Shown here piece by piece: positions 1 through 9,500 of a stretch of DNA of 64,000 bases (position 1 is its first letter; each line of letters starts with the position of its first letter). This DNA comes from Eubacteriaceae bacterium (GTDB lineage Bacteria > Bacillota > Clostridia > Eubacteriales > Anaerofustaceae), in contig WRIE01000005.1 of the NCBI GenBank assembly GCA_009782875.1, positions 1 through 64,000 on the forward strand, written 5' to 3'. Made by a program: the position numbers and the translations under genes. Below the pieces are notes generated by a model that was not told the DNA's origin, ran no database searches, and saw nothing but the letters and a program-made list of their open reading frames with translations.

Positions 1-593
1 ACTCGTGATTGCTGTTCGTGCTCATCTTCATCATTCCTTTAACTATTCTTTCAGATGATGAAATTATATATTATTTAGCACCACTGTGCAAGTTAGGATT
101 TTAAAAAATAAGCATAAAAAAACAAAACTCTTAATCAGGAAACGAAAAAACACGCTTAAAGCAAACACAGCCATAATGGCAAAACCACCAGGCAGTCAGT
201 TGCTTATAATACGTGTTTCGAAATTCTGTTTAAAGAATCATCGTCTCTCCAGTTTAATTGTCTTGCAAAAATATAATACTATCACAAAGGATTTTTGTCA
301 ACGCAGCACTCGATATTCCAATTGTCACAACTTGTATCTAATTGATTAGAAATTATATGAAATTCATTAATGCATCAAACCGATGTCTAACAATACAAAT
401 CCACACTTTCGTTTTCATGCGTTTTTTGTGTATATTTCTAGCGTGAATAAAAGCGACGAGACATATTTATTGAAATTGATAAATTGTCAATAATATGTGC
501 ATATAGATATAATGATTAATAATAAAATGGATTTTATCGATATTTATCGTATAATATGCATATAAATATAGGGTATCCATGCAGCACAAAATA
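1..593. other. AT-rich non-coding stretch upstream of the E1-like operon
   Basis: No convincing gene is seen. Short open frames here lack ribosome binding sites and have low-complexity Lys/Asn-rich translations, as expected by chance in AT-rich DNA. A promoter-like pair, TTGTCA at 484-489 and TATAAT at 508-513 with an 18-bp spacer, points rightward and could feed the operon that begins at 894. Confidence 0.5.
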
Positions 594-622
594 TCGACAA
601 AGCTTTGGACTCATGATATAAT
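594..622 (+). promoter_or_regulatory. Candidate sigma-A promoter, distal
   Basis: TCGACA (594-599) and TATAAT (617-622) are separated by 17 bp. Transcription from here would give a leader of about 265 nt before the start at 894. Confidence 0.45.
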
Positions 623-639
623 AGTTAACAATCCCAAGC

Positions 640-709
640 GGGCAAAATTTTATTGTTATCCTTAAAAGATTTAATTAGCTCTATTAAATCTGGCTTATAT
701 ATTTTGCCC
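640..709 (+). promoter_or_regulatory. Nested hairpin in the leader of the E1-like operon
   Basis: GGGCAAAAT (640-648) pairs with ATTTTGCCC (701-709), and inside it AGATTTAAT (667-675) pairs with ATTAAATCT (683-691). The outer right arm overlaps the -35 of the proximal promoter candidate at 704. It fits no riboswitch class I can name. It could be a leader structure or simply AT-rich palindromes. Confidence 0.35.
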
Positions 710-732
710 ATCGCCAAATTCCGTGCTATAAT
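704..732 (+). promoter_or_regulatory. Candidate sigma-A promoter, proximal
   Basis: TTGCCC (704-709) and TATAAT (727-732) with 17-bp spacing. It is the best-spaced candidate close to the E1alpha-like gene and would give a leader of about 155 nt. Confidence 0.5.
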
Positions 733-893
733 CTCATTTAAGAGACAAATTGGTCAAACAAGCATTTTTTTTCTAGTTAATAGTAAAATCCTGCTCTTTA
801 TAGGCGGGGGAAAGCATGTATCTATGATGCTGCAAAAGCGGCGCATGGTGGTTGAAGTTATCTAAAGAAGGACAAGCTGTGGAGGATTCCCAA

Positions 894-1856
894 ATGAGCA
901 TTGATAACCAAGCGGCAGTACAAATTTTTTACAGAATGATGAGGGCCCGGCTCTTTGAGCAGGAAGTTTACCGGATTAAGGAGGCTGGCATAGCCTCAGG
1001 GCCATTGTTTTTGTCAATTGGCCAAGAAGCTACTATCGCTGCAGTCATGGCGTTGAATCCCCAAGACATTGTGCTTGCCTCCCACAGGAACTTCCATGTC
1101 ATGATAGGCGCAGAAGTCGGCATAGAGAAAATCTTCAAAGAGTTGATTGGCGACCCTGACGGGGTCTGCGGTGGAAAGGGAGGCTGCTTCTCCTCAGCGG
1201 ACAACTCTGTCAACTTTTACGGGTCATCAGCTTTGCCCCAAAACCAATTTGGCAAAGCAGTGGGCATAGCGCTTTCAATCAAGCTCCAATCGAAGAGCAA
1301 CAATGTGGCGTGTTTTGCAGGGGACGGGGCAAGCGCAGACGGCGCTTTCTTTGAAGCCCTCAACGCCGCATGCCTGAACAAGCTGCCATTAGTATTTTTT
1401 ATTGAGAACAACTGTTATGCAGGCTCAAACAAGACATCAGAAATTATCAACATCAAAGACATTGCCAACCGCTCTTTCTCTTTTGACATACCAGGCATTA
1501 TAACTGACGGCAACGACGCAGTCGCAGTGTATGAAGCAATGCAACAGGCATTGGATTACGCCAAATCCAACAGCTCCCCGGTTATAGTCGAGTCAAAGAC
1601 CTATAGGCTTTCAGGTTATACCACTGACGACAATAACTCATATAGGGACGACTCGGAGATCAAGGATTGGCTGGAATACGACTCAATTGATATTCTATCC
1701 CGTTACCTCGTTCAAAACGGGATCGGCATTGCAGATGATTTGATGGTGATGCGAGAAAAAATTGAGTCTGAGATGCGCATGCAAGCAGACCAGATTATCG
1801 CATATAGCTCTAGAAAACGTAATAATTTTAATTTCATGGACGGAGTTGTCAGGTAG
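894..1856 (+). CDS. Pyruvate/acetoin dehydrogenase E1 alpha-like protein, active-site His residues replaced
   Basis: 320 aa with the fold of the thiamine-diphosphate (ThDP) E1 alpha subunit of 2-oxoacid dehydrogenase complexes. The Mg-ThDP motif is present: GDG at residues 143-145, then a run ending in ENN at 171-173. SIGQEA (41-46) and TYR (236-238) also match the family. However, the KGGSMH loop reads KGGCFS (95-100) and the YRxxGHS loop reads YRLSGYT (237-243), so both conserved active-site His positions appear lost. I chose the ATG at 894 because GGAGG lies at 881-885; an upstream in-frame TTG at 852 has no such site. The E1 beta-like gene follows after 2 bp, so the genes are surely cotranscribed. 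Fold assignment is firm; whether the protein still binds ThDP or acts as an enzyme is open. Confidence 0.85.
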   Translation: MSIDNQAAVQIFYRMMRARLFEQEVYRIKEAGIASGPLFLSIGQEATIAAVMALNPQDIVLASHRNFHVMIGAEVGIEKIFKELIGDPDGVCGGKGGCFSSADNSVNFYGSSALPQNQFGKAVGIALSIKLQSKSNNVACFAGDGASADGAFFEALNAACLNKLPLVFFIENNCYAGSNKTSEIINIKDIANRSFSFDIPGIITDGNDAVAVYEAMQQALDYAKSNSSPVIVESKTYRLSGYTTDDNNSYRDDSEIKDWLEYDSIDILSRYLVQNGIGIADDLMVMREKIESEMRMQADQIIAYSSRKRNNFNFMDGVVR

Positions 1857-1858
1857 TT

Positions 1859-2800
1859 ATGGCAGTTAAAACATACAAACAAGCCATTGAGGAAGCAATT
1901 GCTGAAAGTATGGCTATTGACGGGGCAGTAGTAGTCTTGGGAGCCCGGGGGCTGGATTTCCCTGAAGTCTACCGCTCCAGGGTGTTGGATATGCCCATAG
2001 GCAGCAACATAGCCCCTTCCGCATCCCTTGGGCTTGCCATGACAGGGGCAAACCCGGTTTTGTTCCTGAAAGGGGAGCATATGCTCCGGTATTTGGATGT
2101 GATAGGCAACGAGATATCAGTCATAGAGTCCATGTACAACTCCCAATTTGACTCAGGCATGGTTATCATCCTGGATATCGGATATTTGCCCCAGACAGGG
2201 CCGCAGCTTTCCCAGTCTTTTGAGTCAGTTTTTCTGCAGTTCCCGGGATTGACGGTGGTCTATCCCTCAAACGCATCTGACGCGAAAGCCCTTTTGATGT
2301 CCTCAATCAGGCTTAAAAAGCCGGTGATTTTCTTGTTGAACAAGTCCTTGATGGATACTTCAAGCGACATTGCAGACAATCCCATCCCAGTCGGCAAGTC
2401 AAAAGTTGTGCTTGAAGGCAAGGACATTACGATCGTCGCCTATGGGGACATGGTCAATATGGCGCTACGCGCCTCAAGCTTGGCAGCTGAAAGCGGCCTC
2501 ATGTGCGAGGTCATCGACCTGATGACGATACACCCCATTGACATGGATCCTATTGTAGAGTCTATACAAAAGACTGGCAAAATAATGATAGTCCACGAAG
2601 CCCGCAAGACGGGGGGGATAGGCTCTGAGATCGCAGCCTTGATTGCGGAGAGCGAAGCTCTCTTTTTCCTCGACTCAAAAGTTATGAGGGTAACTAGCAA
2701 GGACGTAGACATCCCCTACAACAGAAATGACTATTTCAAAACCGTGCCAAATGAGGAAGACATCTTGAAGGCGATAATCCAGCTAAGCACAGGTGAATAA
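1859..2800 (+). CDS. Pyruvate/acetoin dehydrogenase E1 beta-like protein, catalytic Glu and His replaced
   Basis: 313 aa, with the transketolase pyrimidine-binding domain (about 1-180) followed by the C-terminal transketolase domain (about 190-310), as in E1 beta subunits. Family landmarks include RVLDMPI (41-47), FPGLTVVYPSNASDAK, and the C-terminal EVIDL and VHEARKTGGIGSE segments. The usual PISE motif, whose Glu activates the ThDP aminopyrimidine, reads PIGS (46-49), and the usual HSQS motif reads LSQS (117-120). The loss of both, alongside the alpha subunit changes, argues that the heterotetramer no longer performs the standard decarboxylation. It starts 2 bp after the alpha gene and ends 2 bp before the E2-like gene. 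The paralogous family is large, but E1 beta is the clear best match by eye. Confidence 0.85.
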   Translation: MAVKTYKQAIEEAIAESMAIDGAVVVLGARGLDFPEVYRSRVLDMPIGSNIAPSASLGLAMTGANPVLFLKGEHMLRYLDVIGNEISVIESMYNSQFDSGMVIILDIGYLPQTGPQLSQSFESVFLQFPGLTVVYPSNASDAKALLMSSIRLKKPVIFLLNKSLMDTSSDIADNPIPVGKSKVVLEGKDITIVAYGDMVNMALRASSLAAESGLMCEVIDLMTIHPIDMDPIVESIQKTGKIMIVHEARKTGGIGSEIAALIAESEALFFLDSKVMRVTSKDVDIPYNRNDYFKTVPNEEDILKAIIQLSTGE

Positions 2801-2802
2801 AA

Positions 2803-4968
2803 ATGATTAAAAATATGGCTTCCCCTGCCGCCCGGAAGGTGGCGAGGGAAATTGGGCTCGATTTGGATTTGGTGGCTTCTGCTACTCCCGGTTCCTTAGT
2901 CCAGCTTGAGGACGTGTTAAAAACCGCCCAGGAGCAAGGCATCGATATTCAAAGCTACTTGAGCCGCCCAAAGCCTGAAACAGCAAAAGCACAAACTGAA
3001 ATCGATTCGATTGCGCAAATGCAAGCTGAAAAAGAAGCATCAGCTGCTTTTGCCATACAAACGAGCATACCAGTCCCAAATGTCACAAAACCCCAGCCTG
3101 CAATCATTCCAGCCCCAATCAACGTGATAAGGGAAACGCCCCCAGCCCCTCCAATCCAGCAGGAGAAAGATGACAAGCCTCTCTTTGATTATGACTATAT
3201 TGAGAATGTGAACTTGTTTGAGAGCATGCTGGATGAAGTAGAGCAAAAGTCAAAAGAAGAAGCCAATGTGAATCCCAATACTATCACAGAGCTCAAAGAC
3301 AAGATCGCCCGGGATGTGGTCAGTGACGAGGACTTTGAGCGCAATCTCTCTGTGATCATAGAAGACGAGCTAAGCGATATGGGTTCTTCCACCAGCGGGG
3401 ATGGCGAGGATAAGCCCAGCCAAGGAGACTCCATCAAATTGGGAGAAGATGGCTTTGGTTTCACCCAAAGCTCTGGAAAACCTGGGGAAGAACCAGAAGA
3501 AAATGATGGCGAAGACGAAGACGGGCAAATCGTTGACACTGTTTTTGTCGAAGCCGCCATCCAAGAGATGGACGACATTGTCGATGATAACGCGGAGTCT
3601 TTGGATATAATCCTGGATATTGCGCCTGATGACCTCCAAATCGATATAACAGAAGAAGTTGAAGGGCATAGCAGCGAGGACGCCATGGTTCTCAGTGATG
3701 ATGATATATTCGATATAATTGATGGCCAGCTTGAACAGGAAGCGCTTGGACAAGAGGCGTTGCCCGAAGAAGAGCCTGAAGAGGAAGCCAAGCCAGTCCT
3801 GGATTTTGGCAGCTTCAGGTTTGGCCGCTTTGATGAGACTATTGTAGGAAAACACACTGAAGATACAGAACCCCCTAAACCTGAAGATATAAATGCCCTG
3901 GATGATATTATCATGGACTCCATCATTGAAGATGAAGAAGATGGCGGGGAAGACGATGGGGAAGACGTGGAGGGGGCTGGAAATGAAGAAGAAACCGCAG
4001 CCGACGATGTAGTTGTGCCTGAAACCAAAGAAGAAGAGCCCGCAGGCAAAGATGATGCCCATGGGGATGGTTCCATCGCCCAAGATCAAGATAGCGGGCA
4101 GGGCAAGGCTGTGGAAGAGGGCGCAAACGGAAAGCCAGTTGCCCAAGCCCCTGCCCCAAGCAAGTTCTGGCATGACATCGCCACATTGCCGTTGCGCGAT
4201 GAGATTATCGCTGACCGGGACAAGTTCCAAGCAGCTGCCGAGCCACAGAATAGCGACGCCAGCGGGGATATCGAAGATAGCGAGGTTATCGATGCTGTTG
4301 TAGAAGAAACCCGCAGCGAAGTTTTTGAATACCCGTCCCAAAAGGCGCCAGTGCGCAATAAGGGGATGCAGAACTACACAGTCCTCAAGGATGAAAACAC
4401 CCAAGAGCCTCTGCCTCAATATAGCGGGCAAATAGCCGCCTTCGAGTATGACCCCGCAATGTTTGACTACGACACCCAAGTATCCGCAAAGCCTTTGATG
4501 GCAGCCAGGATCAAGGTTGAGGACAGCGCTGTGATAGATCTGTTGGCCCAATTTAAAATTGGCTACAGGATCGGCATTATCAAGACAATAATCAAAGCAT
4601 GCTCCTTTGCGCTTGATAAAATCTCCTTGCCTAATGCAAACACAATCGGTGTTGTGGATGCCCACGAAAACTTCGATGTGTATGTAGTTGATGATATCCA
4701 AAATTCGTCTATACAACAGATGATGTTTTCTTCAGTGGCAAATATCGACACGTCCAAGGTGCTCGTTTCCGTTTGGGATTTGATCTCATGCAGGCTTGAA
4801 AGCTTTTCTGCCTCAAACATAGACGGGATAAACATATTTGTCCACCATAACGACAGCGTTCTGCTATTAGAGCTGGCATCCCAAGAGAGGCTGCTCGATC
4901 CTTTCAAAGCCATCCAGTTCATGGAGACAGTAAGAGATTTCCTAGAGAGGCCTAACCGCTATCTATAA
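2803..4968 (+). CDS. E2-like scaffold: subunit-binding domain, long acidic linker, catalytically dead acyltransferase domain
   Basis: 721 aa, unusual architecture. Residues about 5-42 (ASPAARKVAREIGLDLDLV, then LEDVLK) resemble the peripheral subunit-binding domain of E2 proteins, though the usual GRI is not preserved. Residues about 110-500 form a very acidic, Glu/Asp/Gly-rich, probably disordered region. The C-terminal 190 residues resemble a shortened 2-oxoacid dehydrogenase acyltransferase domain: IIKACSFALDKISLPNA matches the FLIKAxALALKxxPxLNA region, and the end VRDFLERPNRYL matches the usual LxxLLExPxxLL. The acyltransferase signature DHRxxDG reads QERLLDP (694-700), so the catalytic His is Glu. 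No lipoyl domain or lipoylation DKA motif is seen. It is last in the operon with the E1-like pair. I infer a structural or binding role; the C-terminal match is by eye and only moderately secure. Confidence 0.65.
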   Translation: MIKNMASPAARKVAREIGLDLDLVASATPGSLVQLEDVLKTAQEQGIDIQSYLSRPKPETAKAQTEIDSIAQMQAEKEASAAFAIQTSIPVPNVTKPQPAIIPAPINVIRETPPAPPIQQEKDDKPLFDYDYIENVNLFESMLDEVEQKSKEEANVNPNTITELKDKIARDVVSDEDFERNLSVIIEDELSDMGSSTSGDGEDKPSQGDSIKLGEDGFGFTQSSGKPGEEPEENDGEDEDGQIVDTVFVEAAIQEMDDIVDDNAESLDIILDIAPDDLQIDITEEVEGHSSEDAMVLSDDDIFDIIDGQLEQEALGQEALPEEEPEEEAKPVLDFGSFRFGRFDETIVGKHTEDTEPPKPEDINALDDIIMDSIIEDEEDGGEDDGEDVEGAGNEEETAADDVVVPETKEEEPAGKDDAHGDGSIAQDQDSGQGKAVEEGANGKPVAQAPAPSKFWHDIATLPLRDEIIADRDKFQAAAEPQNSDASGDIEDSEVIDAVVEETRSEVFEYPSQKAPVRNKGMQNYTVLKDENTQEPLPQYSGQIAAFEYDPAMFDYDTQVSAKPLMAARIKVEDSAVIDLLAQFKIGYRIGIIKTIIKACSFALDKISLPNANTIGVVDAHENFDVYVVDDIQNSSIQQMMFSSVANIDTSKVLVSVWDLISCRLESFSASNIDGINIFVHHNDSVLLLELASQERLLDPFKAIQFMETVRDFLERPNRYL

Positions 4969-4982
4969 GGCAGTAAATTTGC

Positions 4983-5038
4983 AAATTCTATACAAGTAAA
5001 GCGCATTGCTTGCAGTGCGCTTTACTTGTATAGAATTT
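4983..5038. terminator. Perfect 23-bp inverted repeat after the E1/E2-like operon
   Basis: Arms 4983-5005 and 5016-5038 are exact complements around a 10-nt loop. It begins 14 bp after the stop of the E2-like gene. The T-tract is short (TTT near 5036), so termination is likely but not textbook. Confidence 0.7.
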
Positions 5039-5169
5039 CTGCCAATGCCATCAACAAGAACCGCCAGCTTTGCAAGTGAGAGCCGAAAAGTTAAAAGGTT
5101 ATCTAATTTGAAGAATAACCTTGTATAGCTCTTTAGGCTCCATGTGCTCTGCGAGCCCGCTGCTTGCCT

Positions 5170-5672
5170 CGGATTTTTGGCAATCAGGTAAGCGACCTGA
5201 CACCACTTAATAGTTTATGAAACCTTGCCTTCTTGTTTATTATCGGCAATCCAATAGCAAGCCTGGCTCAAATCGAAGGCATGAGTAGTTTAATAGGTTT
5301 TGCATTGAGCGACACAGCAAGCGACTATCTTGCAATCAACAATCTTCCAAATTAACATATTACGGCGACCAAATCAGCGATATAGCGAAGTTGTCGAAGA
5401 TAACGAACCTTAAGTTGGGCAAGGTTCTAGATATAACACCGCTTAGCGCATTGACAAACTAAGACTATTTAGGCTTGAGCGATAAATCGATAAGCGATCT
5501 GAAACCGCTTAGTGGAATGACAAACCTGACGGGTTTAAATTTGAGATGCAACGCGATAGACAATTTGGCTGCGCTTCACGGACTTGCGAAATTAAAAACA
5601 TTACATATATGGCAACGCTGTAGGCAATAGGGAAATTGCCGACTTCAAGGCTGCCGTCCGGAGGGTGAAGTA
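5170..5672 (+). pseudogene. Decayed internalin-like leucine-rich-repeat gene
   Basis: Reading the plus strand in shifting frames gives repeated LRR units of the internalin type: NQVSDLTPLNSL then NLAFL (from 5182), NPIASLAQIEGMSSL (from 5248), DQISDIAKLSKITNLKLG then DITPLSALTN (from about 5369), and SISDLKPLSGMTNLTGLNL (from about 5485), ending near 5672. Stop codons and frame changes interrupt it several times, for example TGA at 5218, so it cannot make a full protein. No signal peptide or start was found. It was probably a surface LRR protein. It lies between the E1-like operon terminator and pth. Confidence 0.75.
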
Positions 5673-5902
5673 AACTATGAGTAACCACACCGTAGGGGCT
5701 GTTGCGCAAACAAAGTATAGCAGCCCAAAAAAAGCGCGGCAACATCAAAAAGGCTTCCTTGCAAGGGCATACTCGCCTGCCAAGGATCCTTTCTTTGTAT
5801 ACAAAAGAAGCATTCACCCAGCCTCGCCCCTTTCCATAGCTACTGGCACAAACCCAATGCCCGCAAAGCGCCTTCCAGCCTTTTTGCCAGGCTTTGCCCA
5901 TG

Positions 5903-5935
5903 CTATAATCAAAAAGCAATCATAAACCCAGGAGG
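5903..5935 (+). promoter_or_regulatory. -10 element and ribosome binding site of pth
   Basis: A perfect TATAAT lies at 5903-5908 and AGGAGG at 5930-5935, just before the ATG at 5940. No clear -35 hexamer stands at 17 bp. Confidence 0.45.
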
Positions 5936-5939
5936 AACC

Positions 5940-6527
5940 ATGCTCCTTATAGCAGGCCTTGGAAACGTAGGCCAAAAGTACACAAAAACACGCCATAATG
6001 TAGGCTTTATGGCGCTAGACCTGTTTGCCCTAAAACACGGTTTTCCAATAGACAAAACAGGCTTTAAATCCACTTACTGCATACAAAGGCTCCCGGAGGG
6101 CAAAGCTGCCTTTATCAAACCTTCAACCTTTATGAACCTCAGCGGCCAAAGTGTTGTGCCGTTTGCAAATTATTATGGAATTTTGCCTTCAAGCGCACTT
6201 ATAATACATGATGATACCGACTTTGAGCTCGGCGAGGTGAAGATCAGGAAATCTGGCAGCCCAGGAAGGCACAACGGCATGTCAAGCATCATCACAGATT
6301 TTAGAACCCAGGATGTGCCCCGTGTCAGAATAGGCATAGGCCGCCCCCCCAAGGGCATGGCCCTTTCTGACTTTGTCTTGTCGCCCTTTTCGCCAAAAGA
6401 GCTCGAAGCCTTGTCCTCCGCCTTGGATCTTGCCTGCGAGGCAATAAGCCTTACAATCTTGGAAGGGGTAGACAGGGCTATGAACCAAGTCAACACAAAA
6501 AAGAAAGACAAAGACAAGGATGGTTGA
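5940..6527 (+). CDS. pth: Peptidyl-tRNA hydrolase
   Basis: 195 aa, the usual length for bacterial Pth, which frees tRNA from peptidyl-tRNAs that drop off ribosomes. The N-terminus GLGNVGQKYTKTRHNVGF (7-24) carries the family GLGNPGxxYxxTRHNxGF motif, including the catalytic His of RHN. KPSTFMNLSG and the HDD segment that follow are also typical. AGGAGG sits 4 nt before the ATG. mfd starts 10 bp downstream, so the two are cotranscribed, the same arrangement as spoVC-mfd in Bacillus. The C-terminus is a Lys/Asp-rich tail. Confidence 0.97.
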   Translation: MLLIAGLGNVGQKYTKTRHNVGFMALDLFALKHGFPIDKTGFKSTYCIQRLPEGKAAFIKPSTFMNLSGQSVVPFANYYGILPSSALIIHDDTDFELGEVKIRKSGSPGRHNGMSSIITDFRTQDVPRVRIGIGRPPKGMALSDFVLSPFSPKELEALSSALDLACEAISLTILEGVDRAMNQVNTKKKDKDKDG

Positions 6528-6537
6528 CTAAAGAGAA

Positions 6538-9500
6538 ATGCCAAGCTCCCTAAAGAAATTCTTGGACACGACAGGCTTAATAAACAACGCAAAAACCTCA
6601 AATTCCCTGCTAATCACAGGCGCTGGGTCGGAATATAGGCTGCTGTACGCCCTAAACGCCTATCTAAACGGGAAAAATGTGATTTATGTGGCATCCGGGG
6701 ACTATGAGGCCAAGCGCATTTTCACAAAGCTGGAAAAGTATAATGCAGGGCGCGGGTTGCTATTCTACCCCCGCCAACAGCTGTATTTCATGTTTTCTGA
6801 TTCCCACTCAAGGGAAATAGACAATATGCGCCAAAAGGCAGTCCACAGCATCCAACGCTCCACAGGCAATGTATTAATAATTACAAGTGTTTGGGCCCTT
6901 GCCGAAAAACGCCTCTTTGACTCAGGGCGAAAACTGGATCTAAAAGTTGGAGGGCAAATAGACCTGCCTGAGCTCGCCTCCCAGCTTGTTTCAATGGGTT
7001 TCGAGCGCGCCCATAAGACTGAGGCTCCTGGGCAATTCTCCATCAGGGGCGGGATCCTGGACGTTTTTAACGCAGTCGACCAAAAACCCTACCGCGTTGA
7101 GCTCTATGGGGACGAGATCGACTCTATACGCGTCTTTGACGAGACAACCCAACGCTCCTTGTCGGAAAAAGAGCGTTTTTCGGTATACCCGTTCTCAGAA
7201 GGCACCATGTCAAGCTATGAGCGGGGCAATGCCCTCCAGCTTGCCGCAAAAGAAGCCCAGGCTTCCAAGAACCCTGGCGCAATCGAGCATTTGGACCGGA
7301 TCCGCCAAGACCCGGGCGCCCTAGACAAGCTGTTGTATATGTATACAGACCGGCAGTTGATGTCTATTGCACAGATGGTCCCAAACCCCTTGTTTGTGGT
7401 TGACAACGCCCCTTCCTTCGCCTCGAGCTATAAAGAAGCCGAGCAATTCGCAGCCAGGGATTTCCTTGGTCTCTTGGAGGAAGGCAGGGCTTTCCCGGGC
7501 CAGTTCAAGATTTTCTACCCGTTGGAGGAGATATCGGCAATAATCCAAGACTCGCCCCATGTGGGGTTTTCCCCCCTTGGGGAAAACTGCCCTGGCCTCC
7601 ATTTCAAAGACAATTTCAACGCAGGGTGCGCAGACACCATCGACTATAAACAAAGCCCGTCTGCTTTTATGGCTATTTTTCCGAAATACATCGCTGAAGG
7701 CTACAAGGTCTATTTCGCATACAACGGGGTGGCAGAAAAAAAAATCCTCCAATCTTTACTAGAGGGCTTTAACATCCATGCCTCAAACCAAGTGGCATTG
7801 GTGGACACATGCCTGCTTTCAGGCTTTGACTGCATATCCCAACGTATTCTTGCAATACCCGCTAGCGCTTTGAGCGCGCAGAAAACTAAGGCAGCCCGCC
7901 AACAGCCAAAGGCCAAGCCCCAATCAAAAGAGGATTTTTTCACAGACATCTCTGTAGGGGACTTTGTCGTCCATGATGTCCATGGAATTGGCATATACAA
8001 GGGCATAGAGCGCATTTCCCTGCAAGGCGCCTCAAGGGATTATATAAAGATCGGATACGCCAAGGAAGACTCCTTGTATGTCCCCACAGAGCAGATGGGC
8101 CTGGTCCAAAAATATGTCGGGAGCGGGGAAATCCCCCCGAAAATAAGCCGGCTTGGGTCTGGCGACTGGGCGGCGACCAAAGAGAAAGCCCGTGGCGCAG
8201 TCAAAGAGCTCGCCCAGGAATACTTGGACATGTACGCCCAAAGGTCTATTGCCAGGGGTTATGAATTCGCGCCAGACACCGAGTGGCAAAAAGACTTCGA
8301 AGACCAATTTGACTACGAGCCTACAACTGACCAGCTGAAGAGCACAGAGCAGATCAAAGCCGACATGTGCTCAACCCAGCCAATGGATAGGCTCCTGTTG
8401 GGGGATGTGGGCTACGGCAAAACAGAAGTGGCGATGAGGGCAGCCTTCAAAGCCGCAATGGAAGGCAAGCAAGTCGCTGTCCTGGTGCCTACCACTATAC
8501 TGGCTTTGCAGCATTACTCTTCTTTTGTAAACCGCTTTTCACAATTTGAACTAGTGAAGATTGAAATGCTGTCAAGGCTCAAAACAGGCGCAGAATCGAG
8601 AAAAATCGCAAACGCGGTTTCGAAGGGGAATGTCGACATTTTAATAGGTACCCACCGCATCCTCTCTTCAGATGTGGCCTTCAAGGACCTTGGCCTTTTG
8701 ATAATAGACGAGGAGCATCGCTTTGGGGTAGCGCACAAAGACAAGCTGAAGCTCTTGAAGCAAAATGTGGATACCCTGACCCTTTCTGCTACTCCAATAC
8801 CAAGAACCTTGCACATGTCCTTAATCGGGGTCAAAGACCTTAGCGTGATAGACACGCCCCCCGCAAACCGCCTGCCCGTCCAAACCCACGTACTGGAGTA
8901 TGACGAAAGCATTGTCAAAGAGGCTATACTAAACGAGCTTGCCAGGGACGGCCAAGTATTCTACCTCCACAACAGGGTAGCCACAATCGCAGAAAAAGCT
9001 GACCGCCTGGCAAAACTGGTGCCGGGGGCAAGGGTTGTCTTCGCCCACGGCCAGATGCCCCATGCGCTATTGGAAAAGACAGTCATGAGCTTCCTGGAGG
9101 GGGCTTATGATGTATTGGTGTGCACAAGCATTATCGAGAACGGCATCGACTTTGTAAACGCCAACACGATAATTATCGAAAACGCCAACCACTTGGGCCT
9201 TGCCCAGCTCTATCAGCTTAGAGGCAGGGTAGGCAGGGCTTCAAACCAAGCATATGCTTATATGACCTACGAAAAAGAAAAAAACATAAGTGAAGATGCC
9301 TACAAGCGCTTGGCGTCTATCAAAGAGTTCACAAAGTTCGGTTCCGGCTTTAAAATAGCTATGCGCGACCTTCAAATCCGGGGGGCGGGAAACCTCCTAG
9401 GGGCACGCCAGCACGGCCACATGTTCAACGTGGGCTACGAAATGTACTGCCGCATGCTCAAAGACGCAATTGACGAAGGTTTGGGCGTTGCCCCATCCCC

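Noticed and set aside
3195-4716. Long minus-strand open frames (293 and 448 codons) opposite the E2-like gene
   Set aside because: They mirror the Glu/Asp-rich repeats of the plus-strand gene (GAA/GAT read backwards as Ser/Phe/Ile runs), have no ribosome binding sites, and show no domain.
5677-5925. 82-codon plus-strand ORF before pth
   Set aside because: No ribosome binding site, and the translation is low-quality; the pth -10 box and Shine-Dalgarno overlap its end.
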